Origin: Myxococcales bacterium
GTDB taxonomy: Bacteria > Myxococcota_C > UBA6777
DNA: 64,000 bases
Assembly: GCA_020632975.1 (NCBI GenBank)
Contig: JACKEL010000003.1
Span: forward strand, 124,001-188,000
Direction: 5' to 3'
The position numbers and the translations under genes were made by a program. Below are positions 53,305 through 63,096 of the stretch, piece after piece. Each line of letters begins with the position of its first letter. Within the stretch, counting starts at the first letter, position 1. The notes beneath the pieces were generated by a model. That model saw nothing but the letters and a program-made list of their open reading frames with translations. It was not told where the DNA came from and did no database searches.

Positions 53305-54870
53305 TTGTCTACCACCTTATACAAAAGCACCATCCTTTGGCTCTGTTTGATGGCTTGTGTTCTGGGCCTCTTGTGGACTGGATGCGAGCGTCCGCTTTGC
53401 GGACAAAGCCAGACCTGCCCCACCCAAACACAGTGCGTCGCTGGCCGCTGCGTCCCGTGTTCGGGTGGATGCGAAGAGAGAACCGTTGGTTTAGAGCGCA
53501 ATGATATCGAACCAGAAGTCGCACCCGAACCGATCGCAGACGAGGCTGGGGTATCTACTCCTGAACCTGAGATCTTGCCCGAGCCAAGGCCCGAACCAAC
53601 ACCCGAACCCCTCCCTGAAGAGGTGTTACCTGAGCCGTTCCCTGAACCCCTCCCTGAGCCTTTGCCCGAACCCCAACCCGAAGGTCCTTGTGTCGAAGGG
53701 GCCGAGCGTTCTTGTTATACAGGTCCTACAGGGACACGAGAAAAAGGCCGCTGTCATGATGGGCGTCAGCGATGTCTTGCAGATGGAACTTGGGGAAGTT
53801 GTGCAGGCGATGTCCTTCCAAAGGCCGAACAATGCGATGGAGTCGACGAAGACTGTAATGGTCGTATCGACGATGGGCCAGGGATGTTGGGATGTGTGAG
53901 CACGATCGCGGGGGATGGAACGCAAGGTTTTGCGGATGGGCAAGGGAAGCAGGCCAAGTTCAATTATCCGACAGAGCTTGCGGTTGCGCCCGATGGTACG
54001 ATCTTTGTGGCAGATACCGTCAATCACCGCATCCGCAAGATCGACTTGCGAGGCCAAGTGACGACGTATGCAGGCGATGGAACGGACGGTTATCGCGATG
54101 GTCCAGCGATGCAAGCGCAGTTTTCGAGGCCAGGGGGACTGGCTCTTGCGCCTGATGGGACACTGTACGTGTCGGACACCGTCAATCATGTGATCCGTCG
54201 GATCTTGGTGAATGGACAAGTCGAGACCTTTACGGGTAGCGGTGCGCCTGGATACCAAGATGGAGAGCCTTCGATTGTGCGCTTTTATTTTCCTGCGTCC
54301 ATCGTGTTTGATCGCAATCGAAACCTCTACGTGGCAGATACCGTGAACCACGCGATCCGCAAAGTCGATCCCAAAGGCAAGGTGAGCTTTGTGGCGGGAG
54401 AAGTCCTTGAGGGCTTTGCAAATGGGCCTGCCAAGGTCGCGCGTTTCAATTCGCCTGTGGGAATTACGATCGATGCCAAACAACAGAATCTTTTTATCGG
54501 GGACAATGGAAATCATCTGATTCGTAAGGTGAGACTTTCGGACGGTTATGTCACGACCTACGCAGGGACAGGCTCGCGGGGGTTTCGTGACGCTGACTCA
54601 CTGAATTCTCTGTTTTATTCACCTCTGGGTTTGGCGATGGATGCCACGAATACTTTGTTTGTGGCGGACTCTGTGAATCATCGCATCCGTTCGATCAGTC
54701 CTTTTGGATTTGTCTCAACCGTGGCTGGTAGCACGCGCGGAAATGTCGATGGATACGGGAATCTTGCGAAGTTTGGTGGGCCTTCGGGGGTACAACTGGG
54801 GCCTCATGGGGATCTCTTTGTCGTGGACTTTTCGAATCACAGCGTTCGAAAGATCACGATCAATCCTTAA
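53305..54870 (+). CDS. NHL-repeat lipoprotein with MopE-like motif
   Basis: The ~521-aa protein starts at TTG 53305, preceded by AAGGAG (9 nt), giving a signal ending in lipobox LLWTGC; ATG 53263 is an alternative. After a Cys module (CGQSQTCPTQTQCVAGRC) comes a Pro/Glu-rich spacer (PEPLPEPLPEPQPEG), a MopE-like CDGVDEDCNGRIDDG, then six NHL repeats (FNYPTELAVAPDGTIFVADT with NHRIRKID; LFIGDNGNHLIRKVRL). NHL propellers bind proteins or carbohydrates. It is a surface or periplasmic lipoprotein of unknown ligand. Confidence 0.82.
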   Translation: MSTTLYKSTILWLCLMACVLGLLWTGCERPLCGQSQTCPTQTQCVAGRCVPCSGGCEERTVGLERNDIEPEVAPEPIADEAGVSTPEPEILPEPRPEPTPEPLPEEVLPEPFPEPLPEPLPEPQPEGPCVEGAERSCYTGPTGTREKGRCHDGRQRCLADGTWGSCAGDVLPKAEQCDGVDEDCNGRIDDGPGMLGCVSTIAGDGTQGFADGQGKQAKFNYPTELAVAPDGTIFVADTVNHRIRKIDLRGQVTTYAGDGTDGYRDGPAMQAQFSRPGGLALAPDGTLYVSDTVNHVIRRILVNGQVETFTGSGAPGYQDGEPSIVRFYFPASIVFDRNRNLYVADTVNHAIRKVDPKGKVSFVAGEVLEGFANGPAKVARFNSPVGITIDAKQQNLFIGDNGNHLIRKVRLSDGYVTTYAGTGSRGFRDADSLNSLFYSPLGLAMDATNTLFVADSVNHRIRSISPFGFVSTVAGSTRGNVDGYGNLAKFGGPSGVQLGPHGDLFVVDFSNHSVRKITINP

Positions 54871-55013
54871 AAAAGCACGCATCACAACCTCAGTCGATGA
54901 CGATCATGTATTCGCGGACGCCTCGCTTGGGACCTCTGGAGGGTTGGGTTGGAGTGAGGGGCGTGGTATATAGCGTTTTTCTTCCCTAAAACACGTACTT
55001 TGGGAGAGATCGG

Positions 55014-56783
55014 ATGAGGCTTTTGCGCCAAGGATCATGGATGGGTTGCTGGTTGATGGGGATCTTGTGGGTGAGCAGCGGGGTGGCGTGGGCTGATGCA
55101 ACGTCGCGTCCTGCTTCAATGGCTCTTTCTCGTCCTACTTCGTTGGGAGGGAAGGCCAACAAGCCCTCTCTTCCTGTTGCACAACAAGCCACGCTTGCTT
55201 CTCTCCAAGCTGATCTTGCGCGCTGGGAAAAGCAGGAAGATACGTTGTATCAAGCCTATCTACGACGTTTGTGGGGACAACAAAGAAAAAGTCTTTCCTC
55301 GTTTGTTGTGGATGGTTGGATGGCACCAGAAACGCTAACAGCGCACCGCGCTTTGGAGGCTTTTTGGTCGAACAAAGCCTTTTACGCATTCCTCCAAAAA
55401 GCCCGTCCTCTCGTAGCATCCGATGCGATCTTGTCTGCACGAATGGATGTTTGGTTGACGCGCGTTGGGTTGTTTCATCGCAGTGCGGAGGTTTCTCGAC
55501 TTCGACAAAAGGTGGCAGGGTTTGAACAGCAGCTTTTGCAGCAGGTTCGTTCTTATCGTGCGGTGATTCGAGGGAAATCGTACGCTTTGAGTGGCTTGGA
55601 GTCGCTGCTCAAATCCTCGAAAGATCGGGTCTTGCGGGAAGAAGCGTGGCGTGCTGTGGCTGGCTTGGGATACACGCTGTTGAAACATGGCTTTATGAAG
55701 ATGTTGTTGTGGCGGAATGTGTACTCCTATCGTATGGGATTTGCGACCTTTTTTCACCGTGCGTACGCCCTGACCAAACTCAATATGAATGCGATCTTTT
55801 TGGAGTACAAAGCCTTTTACAAAAAGACATCCAAAGAGAAAAAGGCCGCTCTCAAGGCGATGAAAGCGCTGCTTGGACGCAAAAAGCTCAAGCCTTGGGA
55901 CCATGCGTATGCGCTTTCCAAGCTGCGTTTTGGCGGGCAAGAGCAAGCATTGTTCCCAAGTGATCGAGCGCAAGCGGCTGTCGCTCGGGCTTTTCGTGAG
56001 ATGGGGGGCGGCGATCTTCTGCGCAAGATGCGCGTTGTTGTGCACGTTGGCCACGATGTTGCAACCCAAGGAGCCCTTTTCGATCAAGGAAAGGATGGAT
56101 GGGCCGCTTGGTTGGCCTCGGCTGCTTTTGGCGAAGAGACCTACAAGACATGGATGCGGCTTGGCGGCCGCTTGTTGGCCCAACAGAGCTTAAAGGCGTA
56201 TCCACGGACGTTTCAGCGTGGAGATGTACGCTCGTTTGTAAACGAAGTCTTGCCCGAGCTTTTTGCTTTGCTCGTCGATACCCCCGCATTTACCGAGCAA
56301 TATGGTGCTCTTTCTCCCCAAAAGTGGGCGCAGTATCGAGACCATCAAAAAAGCGTAAAGGGCCTGCGTTTGTACCTTTTGCGGACGCGGTATGGGCTGA
56401 TCGACTTTGAGTGGAAACTTTATACAAACGTCGGAATCGCCGATCCTTCGCCACTTTACTGGGGAGGAAACAAGAAGTTTGTCGGGCTTTCTTTTTCCAA
56501 GCCCTTACCCACATGGGGGGCAAAACTCTCTTTGTTGAAGCGTGTCAAACAACAGGATGCCATGCTTGGACAGATGATCGCAGCGCATCTTTTGGAAGCT
56601 TATCGTCGCGTCTATCCCAAAAGCCCGATCCTTGGCGATCCGCGATTTATCCCATGGCTTCGTCGCACTTGGCTCAAACCTGCGCCTTGGGTGTCTTTTG
56701 AAGAGAGATTTTCGAAGGCGACAGGTCAACGTTTGATTATGTCAAAGCCATTGATGCGCTATCTACGGGACGTTTGGCGCTGA
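55014..56783 (+). CDS. Exported protein resembling a degenerate M2/M3 metallopeptidase
   Basis: The 589-aa protein has a signal (GCWLMGILWVSSGVAWA) and an all-helical chain. Segments such as LARWEKQEDTLYQAYLRRLWG and DQGKDGWAAWLASAAFG recall M2/M3 peptidases, but the zinc motif HExxH is absent; the corresponding stretch appears as TWMRLGGRLLAQQSLKAYPR. This placement is tentative. If right, it is an inactive peptidase homologue that may bind peptides. It lies between the NHL lipoprotein and a converging histidine kinase. Confidence 0.6.
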   Translation: MRLLRQGSWMGCWLMGILWVSSGVAWADATSRPASMALSRPTSLGGKANKPSLPVAQQATLASLQADLARWEKQEDTLYQAYLRRLWGQQRKSLSSFVVDGWMAPETLTAHRALEAFWSNKAFYAFLQKARPLVASDAILSARMDVWLTRVGLFHRSAEVSRLRQKVAGFEQQLLQQVRSYRAVIRGKSYALSGLESLLKSSKDRVLREEAWRAVAGLGYTLLKHGFMKMLLWRNVYSYRMGFATFFHRAYALTKLNMNAIFLEYKAFYKKTSKEKKAALKAMKALLGRKKLKPWDHAYALSKLRFGGQEQALFPSDRAQAAVARAFREMGGGDLLRKMRVVVHVGHDVATQGALFDQGKDGWAAWLASAAFGEETYKTWMRLGGRLLAQQSLKAYPRTFQRGDVRSFVNEVLPELFALLVDTPAFTEQYGALSPQKWAQYRDHQKSVKGLRLYLLRTRYGLIDFEWKLYTNVGIADPSPLYWGGNKKFVGLSFSKPLPTWGAKLSLLKRVKQQDAMLGQMIAAHLLEAYRRVYPKSPILGDPRFIPWLRRTWLKPAPWVSFEERFSKATGQRLIMSKPLMRYLRDVWR

Positions 56784-59380
56784 AGCATCTCGCTTCTTTT
56801 TTCTTGGAGTTTTTGTGCGAGTTCTTCTTGTTGTTCTGGGCTGAGTTGATCGAGGGGGGCGGGGATCTCCATTTGATGGACGTGAATTCTTTCTAGTTTG
56901 GGTAGGTTGGGTTGGGGGGCCTGGGGATGATGCAAAAGAAGAAGACAACAAGTGCGTAAGAATAAGTCTTGATTGATATCCTCAAAAAAATGCTGTGGTA
57001 TCTTGGGGAGTTCTGCGCTCTCAAGCAAAAGGAAGTGGGGAGGGGAGGCTTGCGCAAGATAAAACAGGCGATCGTTTGGTGGGGCGATCATGAGCGTCAT
57101 CTGTTGTTTTTGAAATGCTTCCAAGAGAGGTTTGTGCTTTTTGTGTGGTTGTGTCAGCAAAAAACCAATGGATGCCTCGGTAGGACCTTTGTCTTCGGTG
57201 GGAGGGGGAGACTCTTGTGCAGTCAATTGTTTTTGTAGGGTCGCACTTTGCTTGGTTTTGTGGGGGCGTGCTTGGGTATAAGTGGGGACTTGGTGTGAAG
57301 ATGAGAGGGTCGCGATCTTGTCGTTGGATTTGTTTTGTTGGGGCCTTTCTTGGCTCATGGGGAGGATGATGTGGAATCGCGTGCCTTGGCCAGGAATGCC
57401 CTCGCTTTCCAAGATGACTTGGCCTTTGTGGAGTTCTGCAAGTCGTTGGACGAGATAAAGTCCGAGTCCGCTTCCTTCGTGTGGGCGGTCCAGTCCGCTT
57501 TGGAGTTGGGTAAAGGGCTGGAAGAGGCGTTGTTGCTCGTGTGGAGGGATGCCAACCCCTTCGTCCCATACGGTAAACTTCACGGTCTTGTAGGGTGGGG
57601 CCCCTTCGATTTGAAGGCCGATCTTGCGGCCTTTGGGAGTAAACTTCACGGCATTGGACAGCAAGTTCACAAGGATCTGACGAATCCGAAGCTCATCGGC
57701 CTCAAGCATGCGCTGTTTGGGAGGAAGCTCACAAGTAAAGACGATCTCTTGTTCTTTGTTGTGAGCGATCTGTTGGATCATCTCGATGCTTGAGACGCAA
57801 AGCTCGTAGACATCGAAGCGTTTGAGTTCGAGGTGGAACTGTTTTTGTTCCATGCGTGAGAGATCGAGGAGATCGTTGATCAGCGCGAGAAGATGGCGTC
57901 CACTTTGTTGAATCACGCGAAGGTAACTGGCTTGTTTTTCGTTGAGTTCGCCGAATATCCGCTCCAAAAGGATCTCTGACATGCTCAACACCGCATTGAG
58001 GGGAGTGCGTAACTCGTGGCTGATGTTGGCCAAAAACTCATCTTTCAACTTGGCGCTTTGTTGGAGCTTTTCGTTGGCAAGGCGCAAAGCTGCGGTGCGT
58101 TCTTCGATACGCAAGGCAAGGTGCTCGCGTTCTTCGGCGAGTTCTCTTTGCGCGGTGATGCGTTCGGTGGCGTCGTGGATAATCGAAAAAAGCATCTCGC
58201 CTTGTAGTGTGCGGATCACGCTTGTGTGGACTTCGACGAGTCGCACTTCTCCGTTTGCGAGACGATGGGGGAATTGAAAGAAACGACGGCCTTTTGCGGT
58301 GGCTTCTTGGAGGTGTCCGTGGACTTGTTCAGGGCGAAGTGTGTTGAGGTCTGAGACTTTGCGTTGTTTGAGTTCGTCTCGGGTGTATCCGTAAAACTGA
58401 GAAGCCGCAGGGTTGGCATCCAACAACAAACCTGTGGGGGGATCGATCAACAGCATGATCGAGCTGTGTTCTTCAAACATCTTGCGGAAGCCCTCTTCGC
58501 TGATCCTTTGGGCTTCTTCGGCTTGTTTTTGCGCTGTGATATCGAGGATGATCCCGCGCAAGATGGTGTTTCCTTCGGCGTCTAGGTTCGCATCTCCACG
58601 GATACGCAACCAGCGAAGGTCGTCTTCAGGGAACCAAATGCGATGGTCAAGGCGCAAGGGCTTGTGCTTCAAAAGCGTCTCGCGAAAGGCTTCTCGCACA
58701 CGTTGGATCTCACTGAGGGGAACGAGCGCCCACAAACGGTTGGGATCTTCGATGATGTGTTCAGGCGAGAGTCCGTAAATGTCGAGGCTTCCGTCACTTA
58801 TGTAAGTGAATCCTTGTTGGCGATCTGAACGCACCACGTACTCAAAAACGATCCCTGGGATCGCGTTGGTGATATCGCGGAGCCTTTGTTCGCTGTGGTG
58901 AAGCTGTTGTTCGACGATGCGACGACGGACGCGTTGGCGTTGTTTTTCGCGCGAAAGGGTCTCGCGAAGCTGGAGCATCGAGGACTTTCTTCTTTGGGAG
59001 AGATGGTTTGCCAACCAAGCCCCAAAGAAAAACAGTGCGATGCTTTCCCAACGCGTCAGATCCGTGAGGGTTTGTAGCAAGGTGATGCTTGTGCGAGGCC
59101 AAAGCGGGGTGCCAAAAAGAAGGGGCGGGACACAGAGCAAGCAAAAAGAAGAAGCCAAGGCACACAGCCAAGAAGCCCGTCGTGACGCGAAAAACGAAAC
59201 AAAGCATACCGTGAAAAGCAGCAGTTGCGGCCACAAGATCGCCAGAACATGCTTTTCTCCAAGGCTAAAAAGCAAGGTCGTGCAGAAAAAAGGTATCCCA
59301 AAAGCAATCCAAGCCTCGTGTTTGGAACGGAGGGGGTCAAGCTCTTGTTCTTGTGATGACGGGGGGTTGGTGTGTTGCAT
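56759..59380 (-). CDS. PAS-domain histidine kinase with degenerate receiver tail
   Basis: The ~873-aa membrane protein has an N-terminal block of helices (VLAILWPQLLLFTVCFVSFF, LCALASSFCLLCVPPLLFG), two PAS domains (IPGIVFEYV, then LLLDANPAASQFYGYTRDEL), a HisKA domain (FLANISHELRTPLNAVLSMS, His codon near 58017), HATPase_c (LLSNAVKFTP, GVGIPPHEQQRLFQPFTQLQ, GSGLGLYLVQRLAELH), then a linker and a C-terminal receiver-like segment in which the phosphoacceptor site reads LLLESAEL (Glu instead of Asp). The start is uncertain: ATG 59380 has no ribosome site, and the frame runs on to 59503. No regulator gene is adjacent. Its 3' end overlaps the peptidase-like gene by 25 bp, tail to tail. Confidence 0.85.
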   Translation of the reverse strand: MQHTNPPSSQEQELDPLRSKHEAWIAFGIPFFCTTLLFSLGEKHVLAILWPQLLLFTVCFVSFFASRRASWLCALASSFCLLCVPPLLFGTPLWPRTSITLLQTLTDLTRWESIALFFFGAWLANHLSQRRKSSMLQLRETLSREKQRQRVRRRIVEQQLHHSEQRLRDITNAIPGIVFEYVVRSDRQQGFTYISDGSLDIYGLSPEHIIEDPNRLWALVPLSEIQRVREAFRETLLKHKPLRLDHRIWFPEDDLRWLRIRGDANLDAEGNTILRGIILDITAQKQAEEAQRISEEGFRKMFEEHSSIMLLIDPPTGLLLDANPAASQFYGYTRDELKQRKVSDLNTLRPEQVHGHLQEATAKGRRFFQFPHRLANGEVRLVEVHTSVIRTLQGEMLFSIIHDATERITAQRELAEEREHLALRIEERTAALRLANEKLQQSAKLKDEFLANISHELRTPLNAVLSMSEILLERIFGELNEKQASYLRVIQQSGRHLLALINDLLDLSRMEQKQFHLELKRFDVYELCVSSIEMIQQIAHNKEQEIVFTCELPPKQRMLEADELRIRQILVNLLSNAVKFTPKGRKIGLQIEGAPPYKTVKFTVWDEGVGIPPHEQQRLFQPFTQLQSGLDRPHEGSGLGLYLVQRLAELHKGQVILESEGIPGQGTRFHIILPMSQERPQQNKSNDKIATLSSSHQVPTYTQARPHKTKQSATLQKQLTAQESPPPTEDKGPTEASIGFLLTQPHKKHKPLLEAFQKQQMTLMIAPPNDRLFYLAQASPPHFLLLESAELPKIPQHFFEDINQDLFLRTCCLLLLHHPQAPQPNLPKLERIHVHQMEIPAPLDQLSPEQQEELAQKLQEKRSEMLQRQTSRR

Positions 59381-59676
59381 GGCAAAAGAGACTTTTCTCG
59401 TTGTGTCGTACCTGCTAAACGTGTCGCGCAAAATGATGAGGTCGGAGAGTCCTTTCAACAAATCGCGATGGATCTCCAGTGTTTGCCTCCTCACACGGCC
59501 CACTTGGGATATCTTGCGCTGCGCTTTTCCTTAGCAAGATTGGCGTTGTTGCAAAGGTCGCGCTCTTGTCGTTAGCAATCGTTCTATGCGATGTTGTGCC
59601 ATAGTCCCCCACAAAAATGCAAGCGAAGATGCCTGCATACGTGGGGCAGTGCTTTTTGAAATGGAGAATTTTTTTT

Positions 59677-60291
59677 ATGAGTTTCCCGAAGCCTTTTTAT
59701 CGTTGGCGTCCTCACCCTTGGCATGGTTTGAGTGCAGGTCCTGAAGCACCGCGTATCGTCCATGCTTACATCGAGATCACGACGTATGACACGGTCAAAT
59801 ACGAAGTGGACAAAGAAACCGGTTATCTCCGTGTGGATCGACCCCAACGATTCTCTTCGCAGCCACCCGCCTTGTATGGTTTCATCCCTCGTACATACTG
59901 TGGAGCAAGGATCGGTGCGATGTCGCCCAAGGCCGAACGTGGAGATAGCGATCCTTTGGATATCTGTGTTCTTTCTGAGCGCCCGATTACGCGTGCGGAA
60001 GTTCTGCTGAATGCACGGGTAATCGGCGGTTTGCGTATGGTGGACGATCAAGAGGCCGACGATAAGATCATCGCGGTGCTCGAAAATGACTCGTTCTGGT
60101 CGAGGATCGAAAACTTTTCTCAACTCCCAGATGTGTTGATCGATCGTTTTCGCCATTATTTCCTCACATACAAATCGGTCCCTGGACAAGAAGCCGCAAA
60201 GGTCGAACTTGACGGGATCTACGACGCTGAAGAAGCTCAAAAAGTGGTCTTGGCTTCGATGCGCGATTATGGTGATGAATACGGTGATTAA
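59677..60291 (+). CDS. ppa: Inorganic pyrophosphatase, family I
   Basis: The 204-aa enzyme hydrolyses pyrophosphate to drive biosynthesis. It has the family I signature in [12 protein letters not shown] with surrounding GFIPRTYCG and [15 protein letters not shown]; the Asp cluster is intact. ATG 59677 follows GGAG at ~10 nt; the frame opens at 59617. The next gene starts 43 bp downstream. Confidence 0.92.
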   Translation: MSFPKPFYRWRPHPWHGLSAGPEAPRIVHAYIEITTYDTVKYEVDKETGYLRVDRPQRFSSQPPALYGFIPRTYCGARIGAMSPKAERGDSDPLDICVLSERPITRAEVLLNARVIGGLRMVDDQEADDKIIAVLENDSFWSRIENFSQLPDVLIDRFRHYFLTYKSVPGQEAAKVELDGIYDAEEAQKVVLASMRDYGDEYGD

Positions 60292-60333
60292 GCGTCCTTG
60301 ATAGATCTGTAGCGTTCAACAAAGGAGCGTCTG

Positions 60334-60897
60334 ATGACGGCAACTGTACGAGAAGAGAGATTCCAAGTGTTGCGTGAACAACTTGCTGAGCAAGCACGCA
60401 AGCTGCGCGAAGCCATGCCCATCGAAGCAGATGGCCTGTGGGATGATGGGCAAGTCCCGCAGCGCTTGTTGTCTTCTCGTGCAATGCGCGTCTGGTTGGG
60501 GATCGCTGAAGCATTGTTGGACGACGGAGAAGGGGGACCCACCCCAAGTCAACTTTCTTGGTTTGAACGAGAACTGAATGACTTCTTCGCTTCTTCGGCT
60601 GGTTTGCCGCGTTTGGTGTTGCAGGCCTTGCCTTGGTTGTTTGAAGCTTCTCCACTACTTTCTGGCACCGCTGTGTTGCCATTTTCCATGTTGGGCAAAG
60701 CCAAACGTTTGCGTTGCTTGGAGCGCATGGAACACGGGCCTGTCCCGCCCTTGGGGATGGTCGTGTTTATGGCCAAAACCCTCGTCTGTACGATCTTTTT
60801 TGAGCATCCAGAAGCCCAAACGCGCTTGGACTTTGATGGGCGATGTCTCGTCGATGAACACCGCGAACAAGTCTTCCAAAAGCAAATCCTCCACTAA
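60334..60897 (+). CDS. Helical protein resembling GMC-oxidoreductase-associated domain
   Basis: The 187-aa protein follows pyrophosphatase with an AAAGGAG ribosome site. Its central helices (WFERELNDFFASSAGLPRLV, GKAKRLRCLERME, PPLGMVVFMAKTLVCTIFFE) resemble the helical segment next to GMC alcohol oxidases or gluconate-2-dehydrogenase subunit 3. This is pattern-level only. No redox partner is adjacent. Function unknown. Confidence 0.65.
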   Translation: MTATVREERFQVLREQLAEQARKLREAMPIEADGLWDDGQVPQRLLSSRAMRVWLGIAEALLDDGEGGPTPSQLSWFERELNDFFASSAGLPRLVLQALPWLFEASPLLSGTAVLPFSMLGKAKRLRCLERMEHGPVPPLGMVVFMAKTLVCTIFFEHPEAQTRLDFDGRCLVDEHREQVFQKQILH

Positions 60898-61043
60898 AAG
60901 ACTGCTTGGAAGTCTGTTGTCTGGTTTGCGATAGGGTCGGATGGCACGGGGTTTGGGAGGATGCGCATCGTCCGAGATGACGACGTCAAAGCTCTTTTTA
61001 TGGGCGCGGGGAGAACGGGACTTTTTCGCTAGAACATCGGGTC

Positions 61044-61949
61044 TTAGCGAGCTTTTTCTTGGATCGCTTGTCGAACAAACAACGGGATACGAAACATGTC
61101 GAAAAGGCTCTGCCCATCGACACAAGTGAGCTCCCCTTCGATGTTTTCAGAGAGGAGCGCGCTTGCTTGTTCTTCGTTCAAAGCAAAGTTGGGCGGTGCC
61201 TCGTTTGCGCAGAGCATGTAACCGCTCAAAGAGAGGAAGCTTGGGACGTAGTTTGCGTAGAGTTTGCACCAAGGAAAGACTTGTTGGGCTTGTTTGAGCA
61301 ACTGAGCGCATCGCGCTGTGGTGATGGGCATCATCGCACCAAGTTGCATCACCACCAGCCCACCCGGTCGCAACAGTTTTTGCATCTGGCCAAAAGACTC
61401 TACAGAGAATACTTTTTGGCTTAAACCCCCGTCACTCGGGTCGGTGAGATCCCCAATTACGATATCCCATGTCTCTTCAGCGCGCGCCAAATAGTCGAAG
61501 GCATCGCAAAATCGCAACTCGACTTTGGGGTTAGAAAAGGAGTCGTGATGAAGCACTTTCATGTGCTCTCGACAAGCTTCTACGGCCTCTTGATCGATAT
61601 CCAACATCAGCAGGCGTTCGACGGTCTTCCAACGCAGTACTTCGTGGGCTGCCGCGCCTTCTCCTGCCCCTAAGATCAACACTTTTTTGGGCGCTCCGTG
61701 CAAAAGAGCGGGGATGTGCACGAGTGGTTCGTGGTACAGATCTGTGTCGTGTTCGCACGATTGTAGGCATCCATCGAGCATCAAGGCGCGCCCAAAGTCG
61801 GGTATATCGAAGATAAAGATATCTTGGTAAGGGGAACGACCTTGGTATACAACGCGGGTCATTCCATAGCTAAACTGCACAGAGTCGGGGGTTGCTCCCT
61901 CTGGTATCCATCCGATAATCGAGGTGTTTTCGTTCTTCGCATTTTCCAC
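61044..61949 (-). CDS. Spermidine-synthase-like aminopropyltransferase
   Basis: The 301-aa protein has the PABS fold: YQDIFIFDIPDFGRALMLDG, YHEPLVHIPALLHG, the SAM motif KKVLILGAGEGAAAHEVLR (GAGEG instead of GGGxG), LMLDIDQEAVEACREH and IGDLTDPSDGG (gate Asp pair). Decarboxylated SAM donor use is likely, but acceptor specificity is not clear, and non-spermidine relatives exist. GTG 61949 follows AAGGAG at 9 nt, within the 3' end of the GNAT-cNMP gene, so the two are coupled. Confidence 0.88.
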   Translation of the reverse strand: MENAKNENTSIIGWIPEGATPDSVQFSYGMTRVVYQGRSPYQDIFIFDIPDFGRALMLDGCLQSCEHDTDLYHEPLVHIPALLHGAPKKVLILGAGEGAAAHEVLRWKTVERLLMLDIDQEAVEACREHMKVLHHDSFSNPKVELRFCDAFDYLARAEETWDIVIGDLTDPSDGGLSQKVFSVESFGQMQKLLRPGGLVVMQLGAMMPITTARCAQLLKQAQQVFPWCKLYANYVPSFLSLSGYMLCANEAPPNFALNEEQASALLSENIEGELTCVDGQSLFDMFRIPLFVRQAIQEKAR

Positions 61950-61950
61950 G

Positions 61951-63096
61951 TTAGAGGTCTCCTTGGGGTGTGAACTGGGGTTCGTTGGTGGTCGAGAGAG
62001 CGTTGGAACAAATCAGCCGACTCAGGTTGTGGAAAAATCGTGAAGCCACTTCGCTGTCATGGCGAAGCATCTGGTTGAGTGTCTGTTGGCCCAAAAAGAG
62101 GAGGCGTGTGTCGTCCTCCATCGCAATCAGTGTGTTGGGTTGTTCTGTCTCCATCAAAGCAGCGGTTTCACCGAGTACATCACCGTTTTGGCGTATCGCG
62201 ATCACTTTTCCTGCCGCGTCTAGGACTTTTACACGACCTGACAAGAGAAAGGCGATGCTGCGTGTTCCTTTTTGGCCTTTGGCGAAGATCGGAAGATCAC
62301 GATAACAGGTCACGACAGTGCAGTCTTTCATCAAGGCATCGACTTGTTCTTCGTTCATGTCAGAAAAGATCGAGACCTGATGGGCATTGGTGGACTGGGC
62401 TTGTTCGCAGATCTCGCTCCACTCGGCTTCTGTGAGCGTTTCTTTGATACCAACAAGGGGACGGGAGCTTTCGCAGATCTGGACGAGTTGTTTGATCTGA
62501 GCCGATGTTTTGTGCGGGGCACCCGGCAGATCTGCAAAAGGGGAGCGCATCTGCTTGAGATAATCGATGTCTGGGAAAAAAACGATGGGGCAAATGAGCC
62601 CAAACTGTTCTTCAAAGTAGGGTTCATAGTGGGAGCGGAGGCCTAGACGAAAGTAGTGTTTGACCAAGTGGGGTTCGCTGTCGACGAAGAGCATGGGGAT
62701 GTCATTTTCAAAGACATAACGCACGACAGCAGACATGAGTTTCATCCCAACCGAGGTACCGCGGGACGTTCGGCGAATCACAAGATATTCTGTGAATGCG
62801 AATTTTTCGGGGGAGATCAAGTCTTGAAATCTCGATAGCTCGTAGTCTTCGATGTAATCTTCGGGCATTGGAGCGTCTGTCCCCACCAAGATCACGATCA
62901 AGCCGTGTAGTTCCCCTGTATCGTCGATGGCGCCGAAGATTCGGAAGTTTTCGAATAGCTCGGGTGTGTAGAGTTTGTTCTCGTGATCTGCTTTACCTAG
63001 GTAGCGGCCCATCTCTTCGATGTAGGCTTCGTAGAAAAGACGTTGGGCTTTTCGTCTTTCTTCGAAGGTACACAACATGCGGATCTCAACGTGCAT
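61951..63096 (-). CDS. GNAT acyltransferase fused to a cyclic-nucleotide-binding domain
   Basis: The 381-aa protein has an N-terminal GNAT-like (FeeM/N-acyl-amino-acid-synthase-like) domain (EYLVIRRTSRGTSVGMKLMSAV, VDSEPHLVKHYFRLGL) and a C-terminal cNMP-binding fold (~250-360: RSIAFLLSGRVKVLDAAGKV, GDVLGETAALMETEQ). The phosphate-binding Arg of CRP-type sites seems replaced (PNTLIA), so ligand binding is doubtful. Mycobacterial Pat enzymes join the same two modules in reverse order. The aminopropyltransferase-like gene follows immediately; the pair may make or regulate an acylated polyamine-like product (inference). Confidence 0.85.
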   Translation of the reverse strand: MHVEIRMLCTFEERRKAQRLFYEAYIEEMGRYLGKADHENKLYTPELFENFRIFGAIDDTGELHGLIVILVGTDAPMPEDYIEDYELSRFQDLISPEKFAFTEYLVIRRTSRGTSVGMKLMSAVVRYVFENDIPMLFVDSEPHLVKHYFRLGLRSHYEPYFEEQFGLICPIVFFPDIDYLKQMRSPFADLPGAPHKTSAQIKQLVQICESSRPLVGIKETLTEAEWSEICEQAQSTNAHQVSIFSDMNEEQVDALMKDCTVVTCYRDLPIFAKGQKGTRSIAFLLSGRVKVLDAAGKVIAIRQNGDVLGETAALMETEQPNTLIAMEDDTRLLFLGQQTLNQMLRHDSEVASRFFHNLSRLICSNALSTTNEPQFTPQGDL

